This document shows, one piece after another, positions 7,829-16,554 of a stretch of DNA of 49,442 nt; positions within the stretch are counted from its first letter, which is position 1, and the number at the start of each line of letters is the position of its first letter. Source of the DNA: an uncultured Slackia sp. (GTDB taxonomy: Bacteria > Actinomycetota > Coriobacteriia > Coriobacteriales > Eggerthellaceae). The notes below the pieces were generated by a model. It saw nothing but the letters and a program-made list of their open reading frames with translations. It was not told where the DNA came from and ran no database searches. The stretch spans positions 1 through 49,442 of the forward strand of contig NZ_CALUMA010000003.1 in assembly GCF_944321625.1 (NCBI RefSeq), given 5' to 3'. Both the position numbers and the translations under genes were made by a program.

Positions 7829-9721
7829 CATGCCTTCTACCAGCAGCGCCTGGTTGTACAGCAGGCCGGCATAGGTCTTCACCTTGTCGGCATCGCCCGC
7901 CTCCTGGGCGGCCTTGAGCGTCGCAAAGATCGGATGCTGAGCGTTAATCTCAAGCACGCGCTGGCTCTTGATCTCGTCGCCGGCGTCGGGCATCTGCGAG
8001 AGAATCTTCTCCATCTCAAGCGACAGCGGACCTTCGGTGGTGATGCACGCCGGCGCGTCGTCGGCCGAGGTCAGACGCGTAGAAACACCCACGCGGGTCA
8101 CCTCGTCGCCTAGTGCGTCCTTCATGGCGCCAAACAAGCTCTCGGCCTCCTTTGCGGCTTCCTCGGCGGCCTTCTTCTCGTCCTCGGACTCAAGGCCCAA
8201 GTCGCCGGACGCCACGTTCTTCAGCGGCTTCTCGGTGAATTCCTCGCCCTCGACGGCAGGCTTGCCGTACGACTGCATGGCTTGGAAGCAGAACTCGTCC
8301 ACATCCTGGGTGCACAGCAGCACGTCGTAGCCCTTGTTCATGACGGCCTTGACCACCGGCATCTTCGCCAGGCGCTCGACGGAATCGCCCGCGGCGTAGA
8401 AGATGGAATCCTGGCCCTCGGGCATGGCGTCCACGTACTCGTCGAGCGTGACCATCTTCTGCTCCTTGGCGGAGTAGAACAGCAGCAGGTCGGCCAGCTC
8501 GCCCTTGTTCATGCCGTAGCTCATGTAGATGCCGTACTTCAGGCCGCGGCCGAAGTTCTCGAAGAACTTCTCATAGGCCTCGCGGTCGTTGTCGCGCATG
8601 TTGGCGAGCTCGCCCTTGATCTTCTTCTCGAGCTTCTTGGCGATGGCGCGCAGCTGGCTGTTGTGCTGCAGGGTCTCGCGGGAGATGTTGAGCTGTAGAT
8701 CCTGGCTGTCCACCACGCCGCGGACGAAGTTGAAGTAGTCGGGCAGAAGCTCCTCGCACTTCTCCATGATGAGTACGTTGGAGCTGTAGAGCGCCAGGCC
8801 CTTCTTGTAGTCCTTGCTGTACAGGTCGAACGGCGCGCGGCTGGGGATGAACATCAGCGCGTCGTAGGTCAGCGCGCCTTCGGCATGCACCTTGATCGTG
8901 CGCGCCGGGTCGCTGAAATCATGGAAGTCGGATTTGTAGAACTCGTTGTACTCTTCCTGAGTCACGTCCTGCTTGCTGCGCTTCCAGATGGGCACCATGG
9001 AGTTGATGGTTTCCGTTTCGGTGTAGTGCTCGTACTCGGGTTTGTAGTCGTCACCGGCGTCTTCGGGCTTGGGCTTCTGGCGCGTCTTGGAGCACTCCAT
9101 GGTGATGGGATAACGCACATAATTGCTGTACTTCTTGATGAGGTTCTTCAGGCCCCACTCGGACAGGTAGGCGTCGTAATCGTCCTCATCGGTGTTGTCT
9201 TTGAGCGTGAGGATGACGTCAGTGCCGTGCCCCTCGCGGGTCGTCTCGCTGATGGTGTAGCCCTCGATACCGTCGCTCTTCCACTCCCACGCCTCGTCGG
9301 AGCCGAACGCGCGCGACACCACGCGCACCTCCTTGGCCACCATGAAGCTGGAGTAGAAGCCCACGCCAAACTGGCCGATGATGTCCACGTCGTCGCCCTG
9401 GGCCTCGGCGTTTTCGGACTTGAACTCGAGCGAGCCGGAATGCGCGATGGTGCCCAGGTTCTTATCCATCTCGTCCTTGGTCATGCCGATGCCAGAGTCG
9501 GACACGGTGACGGTGCGGGCATCCTTGTCGAAAGACACGTGGATGGTCAGCTCGTCCTTGCCCAGGCTCACATCGGAATCGGTCAGGCTCTTGAAATAGA
9601 GCTTGTCAACGGCGTCGGATGCGTTGGAGATGAGCTCGCGCAGGAAGATTTCGCGGTTGGTGTAGATCGAGTTGATCATGAGGTCGAGCAGCTTCTTGCT
9701 CTCTGTCTTGAACTTTTTCAT
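7775..9721 (-). CDS. htpG: Molecular chaperone HtpG (Hsp90)
   Basis: 648-aa Hsp90, close to the usual bacterial length. The N-terminal GHKL ATPase domain shows ELISNASDAVDKLYF (about residues 27-41), DSGIGMTKDEM (about 76-86) and GQFGVGFYSSFMVA (about 115-128); the middle and C-terminal dimerisation domains follow without breaks. Cytoplasmic ATP-dependent chaperone. The gene stands alone with a leader of over 200 bases, a sigma-A-type promoter and a perfect CIRCE at 9918-9944, so it should belong to the HrcA regulon. That differs from dnaK in this window. Its last 56 bases are duplicated at 3954-4009. Confidence 0.98.
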   Translation of the reverse strand: MKKFKTESKKLLDLMINSIYTNREIFLRELISNASDAVDKLYFKSLTDSDVSLGKDELTIHVSFDKDARTVTVSDSGIGMTKDEMDKNLGTIAHSGSLEFKSENAEAQGDDVDIIGQFGVGFYSSFMVAKEVRVVSRAFGSDEAWEWKSDGIEGYTISETTREGHGTDVILTLKDNTDEDDYDAYLSEWGLKNLIKKYSNYVRYPITMECSKTRQKPKPEDAGDDYKPEYEHYTETETINSMVPIWKRSKQDVTQEEYNEFYKSDFHDFSDPARTIKVHAEGALTYDALMFIPSRAPFDLYSKDYKKGLALYSSNVLIMEKCEELLPDYFNFVRGVVDSQDLQLNISRETLQHNSQLRAIAKKLEKKIKGELANMRDNDREAYEKFFENFGRGLKYGIYMSYGMNKGELADLLLFYSAKEQKMVTLDEYVDAMPEGQDSIFYAAGDSVERLAKMPVVKAVMNKGYDVLLCTQDVDEFCFQAMQSYGKPAVEGEEFTEKPLKNVASGDLGLESEDEKKAAEEAAKEAESLFGAMKDALGDEVTRVGVSTRLTSADDAPACITTEGPLSLEMEKILSQMPDAGDEIKSQRVLEINAQHPIFATLKAAQEAGDADKVKTYAGLLYNQALLVEGMPVPDPVAFANQIASLMK

Positions 9722-9917
9722 GTGGCTCAGGTCCTTCTTTCCTTAACGCGTATGCATGCCGAAGAGACGGGCGGCACCTCGCAACCCTTCGGGTGGGTTC
9801 GCGGCGATTACCGCACGCCAGGCAAGCGGATTGGCGCCGTACACGCGACGGTTGCCGCTTTGTACGCGACCGGTGCGCTTCGCGGAGTTTGCTCGCCCTT
9901 CGACTTCGTTCCAAAAA

Positions 9918-9944
9918 TTAGCACTCGAAGACTCCGAGTGCTAA
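9918..9944. promoter_or_regulatory. CIRCE element (HrcA operator) of htpG
   Basis: TTAGCACTC (9918-9926), nine bases, then GAGTGCTAA (9936-9944): an exact match to the CIRCE consensus. It lies immediately downstream of the predicted htpG promoter on the minus strand, where HrcA binding would block transcription until heat shock. Confidence 0.95.
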
Positions 9945-9950
9945 AACGTG

Positions 9951-9978
9951 ATTGTAGCCACGCGCGCGAAGGTGTCAA
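9951..9978 (-). promoter_or_regulatory. htpG promoter
   Basis: On the minus strand: -35 TTGACA (9973-9978), 16-base spacer, -10 TACAAT (9951-9956). The expected start of transcription falls at the edge of the CIRCE. Confidence 0.82.
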
Positions 9979-10119
9979 CCCGCCCGCCCGCGACGTCATG
10001 CAATGTTGACGATTCGTTGCCGACGCATGAAGCCTGCGGTCCATGCCCATGCGAGCAAGTGCACCCCTTTCCCATCGTCGTGCGCTACACTTTGCGAAAC
10101 CCCGACGAAGGGAGAACTC

Positions 10120-10938
10120 GTGATCTACGTTGTCTCCGATATCCACGGCCGCTACGACAAGTGGCAAGAACTCTTGCATACCATCAAGCCCACCTGGGCA
10201 GATACCATCTACGTGCTGGGCGACACCATAGACCGCGGGCCCGAGGGCCTCAAAACGCTGCTTGAGATGGCGGATATGCCTAACGTGATTCACCTGCTGG
10301 GCAATCACGAGTTCATGCTCATGAGCGTGCTGCCTATGCTGCTCGCGCATCTGACCGACGAAGTCGTCAACGACCTTGATCAAAGCAGCAACGCCATCGC
10401 TATGCTGGCAAATTACATGGCCAATGGCGGCGAGACAACGGCCGATGAGCTCAGCCGACTCGACGCAATTGAGCGCAAGAAGGTCCGTGCGTACATCCTG
10501 GGCATGAGCGCGTTCGAAGAAATCGAGGTGCGCGACAAAACGTACTTGCTTGTGCATGCGGGGCTGGACAACTTCGCCCCTGAAAAACCGCTCGAGGAAT
10601 ACGACCTACACGATTTTCTATGGGTGAGGCATGACGTGCGAAAACGGTATTACCCCGATAAAACAGTCGTGTTTGGACATACGCCCACGCGAAAGATTCG
10701 TCAGAAGTACGGTATAGGAGTCGGAGCCGGAACCGGCGACATGTGCGTAAATAGCCAAACAGACCTCGGTATTCGCATGGGCACCAAGAGCTCGATCTGC
10801 ATTCATGCAGCCGACAATGACGCAAGCGAGAACAGCATCATAGTGGCACCTGGCATGATCGCCATCGATTGCGGCTGCGGCCATGGCGGCCCCTTAGGCT
10901 GTCTTTGCCTCGACACCATGGAGCGCGTGTACGTGTAG
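10120..10938 (+). CDS. PPP-family metallophosphatase (serine/threonine phosphatase-like)
   Basis: 272-aa calcineurin-like phosphoesterase with the three metal-binding signatures in order: SDIHGR (residues 6-11), GDTIDRGP (about 34-41) and GNHE (about 62-65), plus the late FGHTPT segment near 184. These coordinate a dinuclear metal centre in bacterial PrpA/lambda-phosphatase relatives, which remove phosphate from proteins or small molecules. The substrate is not evident. The GTG at 10120 is chosen because it starts MIYVVSDIHG, the normal N-terminus, with AAGGGAG just upstream; an in-frame ATG at 10003 would add 39 unrelated residues. The next gene starts a short distance downstream on the same strand. 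Confidence 0.88.
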   Translation: MIYVVSDIHGRYDKWQELLHTIKPTWADTIYVLGDTIDRGPEGLKTLLEMADMPNVIHLLGNHEFMLMSVLPMLLAHLTDEVVNDLDQSSNAIAMLANYMANGGETTADELSRLDAIERKKVRAYILGMSAFEEIEVRDKTYLLVHAGLDNFAPEKPLEEYDLHDFLWVRHDVRKRYYPDKTVVFGHTPTRKIRQKYGIGVGAGTGDMCVNSQTDLGIRMGTKSSICIHAADNDASENSIIVAPGMIAIDCGCGHGGPLGCLCLDTMERVYV

Positions 10939-11092
10939 CCGAGAACGATAAAAGAGCGAGCTCATGCACAAAAATGGGATGAGCGTTTCCCGCGAAGCCA
11001 TAACGTCATCCAAAGACACCGATGCTTCCCCAATTGACAAAAAGGAAAAAAAGGAAAGAATAGGAAAAAAAGGAAAACCTCAGGAGGACGCC

Positions 11093-12193
11093 GTGGTAGC
11101 TGATACGATTTTTTCTCCTTCTTTTGGGAATAGGCCTTCTTATCTGGTCGGGCGTGAAACCATCATTCGAGAGTTCATGCATGGGCTCGAAAGTGAGCCC
11201 GGCAATCGAGACCGCGCGATGGTTCTTCTGGGGCAACGCGGAAGCGGGAAAACCGTTCTTCTCTGGGAATTGGCCGATAGGGCTTCTGCCTCAGGATTCG
11301 TTGTTGCAACGCCAACGGTAACATCCGAGGGAATGCTTGAGCGCATCGTCGAAAAAATACAGGAAGACGGAGAGAGATACGTAAAACGCCGTCGTACTCA
11401 TCTGACGGGCGGAACCCTTGGCGCACTCGGTTCTTCCGCCGGACTTGAGTTCGGCCGAGAGGTCCAAGAAACAAAGAGCTTCCAGTTCAAACTGGCCCAG
11501 CTCGCCCGAAAGCTCACCGAGCACGGACATGGCATTCTTATTCTTGTAGATGAACTGCAGGCAAACTCGAACGAAATCCGTCAGCTCGTCATCGCCTATC
11601 AGGAGCTTGTTGGCGAGCGGCTCAATATTGCGCTAGTCATGGCGGGACTTCCGGGAGCAGTTTCGGCGACTCTTAACGACAAGGTGCTGACGTTTCTTAA
11701 TCGCGCACGGAAGGTATCGCTTCCACCCCTCGCGATAAGCGATGTAGATGCCTTTTACGACCAGGCATTTCGCAAACTGGGAATTCACATCTCTTCGAGT
11801 TTGCGCCTTCAATCAGCACAAAGCACGCAGGGATCCCCCTATCTGCTTCAGCTTATTGGGCACAATATTGTCTTGCGTGCGTCAGATGGCGAAGTTAACG
11901 AGGACGTCCTAGAGGCAGCAACGCATGCTGCTCGAGTAGATTTCGAAAACGACGTATGCAAAACCACGCTTTCAGCGCTGTCGGAGAAGGACCGAGAATT
12001 CCTCACAGCGATGGCCCAAGATGACGGGCTTAGCGCGATAGGCGATATCGCCGACCGCCTCGACGTGACGACCGATTATGCGCAGAAGTACCGCAGGCGT
12101 CTAATCGATGCCGGCGTTATTCAGCCAGCGGGCCGAGGTAAAGTAGAATTCGCTGTACCACACCTCCGAGACTTCTTGCAAAAAGAGCTTTGA
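11093..12193 (+). CDS. AAA ATPase with C-terminal winged helix (Orc1/Cdc6-like fold)
   Basis: 366-aa ATPase. Walker A is GQRGSGKT near residue 46, Walker B is ILVDELQ near 150, and the last ~70 residues (LSEKDREFLTAM, then DIADRLDVTTDYAQKYRRRL) form a winged-helix DNA-binding domain. The N-terminus FSPSFGNRPSYLVGRE is typical of this stand-alone bacterial AAA family; no cellular role is established. The GTG at 11093 has CAGGAGG five bases upstream. The frame is open to an ATG at 10964, which would add a Lys-rich tail encoded by a purine run of repeated AAAGGAAAA units; that start has only a weak ribosome site, so I prefer the GTG, with moderate confidence. Confidence 0.78.
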   Translation: MVADTIFSPSFGNRPSYLVGRETIIREFMHGLESEPGNRDRAMVLLGQRGSGKTVLLWELADRASASGFVVATPTVTSEGMLERIVEKIQEDGERYVKRRRTHLTGGTLGALGSSAGLEFGREVQETKSFQFKLAQLARKLTEHGHGILILVDELQANSNEIRQLVIAYQELVGERLNIALVMAGLPGAVSATLNDKVLTFLNRARKVSLPPLAISDVDAFYDQAFRKLGIHISSSLRLQSAQSTQGSPYLLQLIGHNIVLRASDGEVNEDVLEAATHAARVDFENDVCKTTLSALSEKDREFLTAMAQDDGLSAIGDIADRLDVTTDYAQKYRRRLIDAGVIQPAGRGKVEFAVPHLRDFLQKEL

Positions 12194-12277
12194 TCTCGTG
12201 CTTTTTTCGAGGACGGCCTTTGCGCCCTGCGTGCAAAGTGTCCCACTCGCTCAAATGCCGTTACCAGCGACAATCGT

Positions 12278-13267
12278 CTAGCGCACGAAAACGAGTGTGT
12301 CTTTATCGGAGCGCTCTTCGTCGAATCGATAGCCACCCACGTCGAAACGAGGGAAATCGGACACGTGCTCGATGGCGTTTTCGGCGCACCAGCGCACGAA
12401 GGTGCCACGCGCGGCCTTGGCCTCGGTCGCGCGCTGCGCGAACTTGCCGTTTTTCATGCTGCCGAAGAGACACGTAACGTAACGCGGCCCGCCCTGTTTC
12501 GCAGCGACCTTCGCGTACGGCTCAATCGCCTTGGCGTATTCGACGGACGCAAGGTTGACGATGGCGCGGTCAGCCTGAGCGAACGACTCAACGCTGATTT
12601 TGGCGTCCGTCGACGAAGCGTCACTCTCTGCGCCCGCAGCAGCATTCGTACCCTGAGAAGCCGAAACACCCAGGTCATCGCAAAGCGCATCATAGATGCG
12701 CGAGCCCCAGAACTCATATAAGTTACGCGTCGGCTCGCCGCTCGATTCACGCGGCATCGAAAGCTTCGCCTGCATCTCCAGGCGATACGGAGTCACGCCG
12801 TCGAACGGACGCACCACGCCATAGAAGCCGGAGAGAATGCGCAGATGCGCCTGCACATACTCAAGCTGTTCCGCCGTCATGACCTGCGGTGCCATGTTCT
12901 GATACTGAATGCCCTCGTAGGAAAAGACGGCCGGCGTAAGGAAGCGTTGCCAGCCAGGCAGCACGTTCCGCGCCGCGCCCTCTGCTTCAGCCCTTGCCTC
13001 CAACGGCTTAGCGTCGTCCGCATTGCCGCCCATGCAAGAGGCGCCGTTATCCGCGTTTTCGCCCAAATCCATATGCTGCACGCGATCGAAGTTGAGCTGA
13101 GCTAGCGCATCGCTGCACGCCCATAGCTCCTTGAGCTCCTCGTACGACATGCCCCGCAACGCGCCCAGCAGCTCGCGCGCCTGCGGAAGAAACCGCGGCA
13201 AATCTCGCCACGCAAACGCATCGGATGCATCCACCATCTTCTTAGCAGGAGAGACTATGAACAGCAT
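12278..13267 (-). CDS. yaaA: YaaA-family peroxide stress protein
   Basis: 329-aa member of the YaaA/DUF328 family, recognised by its start MLFIVSPAKKM, the GFYGVVRPFDGVTPYRLEM block and the C-terminal KAARGTFVRWCAENAIE and FDVGGYRFDEERS blocks. E. coli YaaA lowers intracellular iron-driven damage during peroxide stress and binds DNA. This copy is about 70 residues longer than E. coli YaaA because of two low-complexity Ala/Glu/Ser insertions, near residues 75-105 and 205-225. It faces the fic gene across a region full of palindromes; the first TTATCTTTAA site lies 14 bases before its start, so the two may be co-regulated. Confidence 0.88.
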   Translation of the reverse strand: MLFIVSPAKKMVDASDAFAWRDLPRFLPQARELLGALRGMSYEELKELWACSDALAQLNFDRVQHMDLGENADNGASCMGGNADDAKPLEARAEAEGAARNVLPGWQRFLTPAVFSYEGIQYQNMAPQVMTAEQLEYVQAHLRILSGFYGVVRPFDGVTPYRLEMQAKLSMPRESSGEPTRNLYEFWGSRIYDALCDDLGVSASQGTNAAAGAESDASSTDAKISVESFAQADRAIVNLASVEYAKAIEPYAKVAAKQGGPRYVTCLFGSMKNGKFAQRATEAKAARGTFVRWCAENAIEHVSDFPRFDVGGYRFDEERSDKDTLVFVR

Positions 13268-13280
13268 ACAAGGGCCTTTC

Positions 13281-13414
13281 TTATCTTTAAGATTCCCAAC
13301 AATTGGAAAGAACGCCTAGATTCCCAAGTTTTATCTTTAATTTCAGCGATTTTTAAAGATAAGACTTCTGATTACTGACTCTTATCTTGAAAAATCACGA
13401 TTTTTCAAGATAAG
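13281..13414. promoter_or_regulatory. Cluster of TTATCTT palindromes between yaaA and fic
   Basis: Three sites. TTATCTTTAA occurs at 13281-13290; TTATCTTTAA (13331-13340) pairs with TTAAAGATAA (13353-13362); and CTTATCTTGAAAAATC (13381-13396) is followed after two bases by its perfect reverse complement (13399-13414), a 34-bp palindrome with 16-bp arms. The shared half-site TTATCTT(T/G)AA suggests one regulator binding several times, most simply the Fic protein's own winged helix. Confidence 0.7.
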
Positions 13415-13492
13415 AACTCGATTCGACTTCTCCATCTTTTATTATTGTCCATATTTCAAATTAAGGCTCAATTGAAACAAGAGGCAAACAAC

Positions 13493-14716
13493 ATGTCCAA
13501 CTATCTCGAGCTCTCGAAAATCTACCATAAGGCCGGCAACGATGGCGATTCCGAACTCGAAGCGGCATACCAAGCGCGATTCAACGCCGAGTCGACTTTT
13601 AGGACCGGCCTCATCACCAGTGGACACGAGCTTTTTCTGACCATGACTCATGAGCTTTCTCTGCTCACGGAGCGCATCCTTAGGAAAGAGAGGCGTGTCT
13701 CCAACATGCTGAGGCGCCTCCCCGCCATTGCCCATACCTCTCTCGTTCGCGATCTCATCATGGACGAGATTGTGTACTCAAATGAAATCGAAGGCATTCA
13801 TAGCACACGCAAACAAATCGGTGAAGTTCTCGAAAGCATCCAGAGGAACGACCAAAGCCCAGAACTCAGACGGTTCAGGGAATTTGCTCGGCTGTATCTC
13901 CAAATCAGCGACGAATCCCATAAAGAGCCTGCTTCTCCGGAAGACATCCGCGAAATCTACGACCTCATTATGGATGGCGAGCTTAGCGAAGATGAAACCT
14001 CTGATGGAAAAATCTTTCGAAAGGATTCCGTCGAAATTATCGGCAGCGGGAAAAGCGTGCACACGGGTGTAAATCCAGAAAGCGCCATCATCGAATACGT
14101 AGATAAGCTTCTTAATCTGATGAGGTCAGATGCGATGCCGGGGCTTTATAGCGCTGCTATTTTCCACTACGTGTTCGAGTATATTCACCCGTTTTACGAC
14201 GGCAATGGAAGAACAGGGAGATATCTGCTGGCTCTGCATTTAAGCAAGGTTCTTTCGATTTCGACCGCGCTCTCGCTTTCGCGGACGATCGCCGAGGACA
14301 AAGGCGCCTATTACCGCGGCTTTAGGTCGGTTGAAAACCGTTTGAACAGAAGTGATGCGACGCCTTTTGTGATTATGATTCTGGAGTTTATAGACCGCGC
14401 GCAAGACGATATGCTCGATAGGCTCGACAGCAGTATTATGGATCTTGAGCGCGCTACGAATGCCTTGAAGGAATATCACCTTGCTCATTCCGAACTGGAA
14501 GAAAAAGAATGTGCGGTTCTGTACTTGATGTTACAAGTGAAACTGTTCGGTGCATTCAGCAATATGTCTATCCATGAGATGGCTGATTATCTTGGCTGCA
14601 GCGCGCAAACCGCACGCAAATATACGCAGTCGCTTGAAGGCAAAGGCCTAATCGAAGCAAGGTCAAGGCGTCCCCTTGCGTTCGAGTTGACGAAAGAGGC
14701 AGAGGAGCTATTTTAG
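13493..14716 (+). CDS. Fic-domain protein with C-terminal winged helix
   Basis: 407-aa Fic protein. The catalytic motif HPFYDGNGRTGR lies at about 231-242, complete with the His and the GNGRxGR anion-binding loop. An N-terminal inhibitory motif SNEIEG sits near 95, the class II arrangement in which a glutamate blocks ATP. The C-terminus (MSIHEMADYLGCSAQTARKY, then a basic wing) is a winged helix. Fic proteins of this type transfer AMP to protein hydroxyls; those with a DNA-binding tail often act on their own promoter region or on gyrase-like targets. The ATG at 13493 is preferred over an upstream in-frame start because AAGAGG precedes it. The palindromes at 13281-13414 just upstream are likely autoregulatory sites. 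Confidence 0.9.
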   Translation: MSNYLELSKIYHKAGNDGDSELEAAYQARFNAESTFRTGLITSGHELFLTMTHELSLLTERILRKERRVSNMLRRLPAIAHTSLVRDLIMDEIVYSNEIEGIHSTRKQIGEVLESIQRNDQSPELRRFREFARLYLQISDESHKEPASPEDIREIYDLIMDGELSEDETSDGKIFRKDSVEIIGSGKSVHTGVNPESAIIEYVDKLLNLMRSDAMPGLYSAAIFHYVFEYIHPFYDGNGRTGRYLLALHLSKVLSISTALSLSRTIAEDKGAYYRGFRSVENRLNRSDATPFVIMILEFIDRAQDDMLDRLDSSIMDLERATNALKEYHLAHSELEEKECAVLYLMLQVKLFGAFSNMSIHEMADYLGCSAQTARKYTQSLEGKGLIEARSRRPLAFELTKEAEELF

Positions 14717-14729
14717 GATGAGGCAGGCA

Positions 14730-14757
14730 GGGCGTTGCCACAATCGGAGTAACGCCC
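14730..14757. terminator. Hairpin between the convergent fic gene and the 51-aa ORF
   Basis: GGGCGTT (14730-14736) pairs with AACGCCC (14751-14757), followed on the plus side by GTTTGCC. A modest terminator candidate after the fic stop at 14716. Confidence 0.45.
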
Positions 14758-14765
14758 GTTTGCCA

Positions 14766-14921
14766 TTAATCAATCGCCCCTTCAAAATACTCGTAGATAT
14801 CTTCACGAACCGGCGGATCCACATCGAGAGTGAAATTGACCACAGGTGCCTTACCGCCTTTACCGTCGGGGGCCAACCCTGAGGCAAACGGCGGAGCGCT
14901 GTCCGGCTCTTTACTCAGCAT
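14766..14921 (-). CDS. Small ORF of 51 aa coupled to the unknown 547-aa gene
   Basis: Minus-strand frame from ATG 14921 to TAA 14766, encoding a 51-aa acidic, Pro/Gly-rich peptide that begins MLSKEPDSAPPFASGLAPDG and ends EYFEGAID. Its ATG overlaps the end of the 547-aa gene by 11 bases (ATGCTGAGTAA contains both the start and the upstream stop), the arrangement used for translational coupling. I do not recognise it. Its position as third gene of the HTH/547-aa operon suggests an accessory or immunity peptide, but that is inference. It is less certain than its neighbours because of its length. Confidence 0.55.
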   Translation of the reverse strand: MLSKEPDSAPPFASGLAPDGKGGKAPVVNFTLDVDPPVREDIYEYFEGAID

Positions 14922-16554
14922 ACCTAAGCCCAGTAATCTCCTGGTAGCGTCGCTTCAGCGTGTATGCATCGGGGAGCCTCGAAATCCTTTGATGAATCAA
15001 CTTATCAAAACCCGGCAAGTCTGCGGCGACCGCATTGATGCCGCCGGCGACATCAAGCAAGTCGAAATACGTCATGAATCGGAACTCAAACGGAACGCCC
15101 TCGATCTCCTCAGCATAGCCGTCGTGGAAGTTAACTAGTCGTGAGATGTCATGGGCGACGTATGTGACACCAACAGTCGCATCGTAGGGTTCGTTACGTA
15201 GCTTCGCCTGATGCTTACGATATAGCACGGTTTCGTGCAGCGAGTTGATATGCGCCTGTATGTACTCGTCTCGCAAACTCCCTCCATGGGCCTCGTACGC
15301 CTCGATATGCGAACGGTTTGAAAGTTCCAGGTACTCAACATCACCGTATTTGCGCCCCGAGGCGTTAGTCTCATTAACAGAAGAACCGAGACCTCTCGCG
15401 AACCAGCCCTCTTCTGGATGGATACAACGAGTAAGGAAGTCCACCAAGCGTTGGTCAAGGACGCCTTTTGTCAAACTATTCGCGGCGCCAACGCATTCGA
15501 TGAAAGCCTTAATGGAGTCGCAGCCAATCGCCTCCAGAGGCGTCTTCACCTGCCGAGAGTCGGCAATGAGAATCAAATAGCAACGAATGACATGCGCAAC
15601 GCGCCTTCTCGTTGTGTAGGGCAACTCGGCCAGAATGTCGAAAGCGTCGGCAAGCACGATCGAACCGTTCCCGGTCTGGCGGGAGAGTTTCGTCTCGGCC
15701 CACGCCTCATCAAGTGAGTAAACGGACTTCGCATTGTTGAGATATGGATTCTCCTGAGTGGGGTGGTACATGGAGTTCCAAAGAGCCTTCACATTATTCG
15801 AGCGAGGGGCGCACTCGTAGATCGCCCTACCGGGAAACCTGTCAACCATCTCAAGCGTGAGTAACTCGAAGTAGAGCATAAACTGATATGGCTCGAAGGG
15901 AATGAGGCCAAGTTCGATGATATCGTCGGCAAGTACGTCGCATCTTGAGAAAGACCCGAGGAGGCCTCTGAATGTATCTCCGGCATCGCCGGGTTCTGTA
16001 TCACCGAACAAAGCGGCCACGTCTGCAACGTCGGCTTCATGTATCGCCACGATTCTCTCAGAACTGAAGGGCGGATTGATTCCGATGGAGCTAATTACAG
16101 CATTGATTGCGTCAATAGTTGTAGTGGGGACGTTGAGAATGGCTCTGATCCTGTCGAGGCCGAGATGCTGCTCCACGACGAGGGTGCGAATAAGAGGAGC
16201 GCAGCCAATCAAGGCGATTGCGTGGCCCTTCTTCATGAACTGCTTCTTCTCGAGCTTCTCCTCGAGCTTGAAGTAGTTATTTGCCAGCTCTTTCATCCCG
16301 TGATCAACGCCGACCGCAACGCGAACGACGTCCTTCAATTCCTTCGAGGGCCTATCGGAGTTCTCCAGCCAAAACCCCCACATCTCGCTGAAGCGATCGG
16401 GGATCTCCTCAATAGGAATCCTGATATCTTCAGGGGCATTCTCGTAATAGTCCGCGACCAGCTTCGCTGCGTCGTCCATAGAATTAGGGTCGATGGGCAA
16501 CGAAGCCGCCGAAAGTACCTCACGGATATCCGATGTGTTTGTCGCGTTACTCAT
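14911..16554 (-). CDS. Unrecognised 547-aa protein in the restriction-endonuclease position
   Basis: I do not recognise a family. The protein is hydrophilic, without a signal peptide or membrane segments, mostly helical in composition. Its most pattern-like stretch is at about 400-425: YGDVEYLELSN, then HIEAYEAHGG, then RDEYIQAH, an Asp...Glu-x-Tyr/Glu series reminiscent of PD-(D/E)XK nucleases with a replaced lysine. It starts inside the HTH gene (ATGAGTAA overlap) and is followed by an overlapping 51-aa ORF. The HTH gene diverges from a C5-cytosine methyltransferase across a perfect palindrome, the C-R/M order of controller-regulated type II systems. On that context it is a candidate restriction endonuclease; the motif evidence is weak. 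Confidence 0.75.
   Translation of the reverse strand: MSNATNTSDIREVLSAASLPIDPNSMDDAAKLVADYYENAPEDIRIPIEEIPDRFSEMWGFWLENSDRPSKELKDVVRVAVGVDHGMKELANNYFKLEEKLEKKQFMKKGHAIALIGCAPLIRTLVVEQHLGLDRIRAILNVPTTTIDAINAVISSIGINPPFSSERIVAIHEADVADVAALFGDTEPGDAGDTFRGLLGSFSRCDVLADDIIELGLIPFEPYQFMLYFELLTLEMVDRFPGRAIYECAPRSNNVKALWNSMYHPTQENPYLNNAKSVYSLDEAWAETKLSRQTGNGSIVLADAFDILAELPYTTRRRVAHVIRCYLILIADSRQVKTPLEAIGCDSIKAFIECVGAANSLTKGVLDQRLVDFLTRCIHPEEGWFARGLGSSVNETNASGRKYGDVEYLELSNRSHIEAYEAHGGSLRDEYIQAHINSLHETVLYRKHQAKLRNEPYDATVGVTYVAHDISRLVNFHDGYAEEIEGVPFEFRFMTYFDLLDVAGGINAVAADLPGFDKLIHQRISRLPDAYTLKRRYQEITGLRYAE

Larger units (their letters stand above)
9722..10119. other. Divergent intergenic region htpG / phosphatase
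   Basis: 398 bases. The left 195 bases are the G+C-rich htpG leader, in which I see no recognised motif; then come the CIRCE and htpG promoter, then about 140 bases leading to the phosphatase with no promoter I can assign. Confidence 0.5.
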
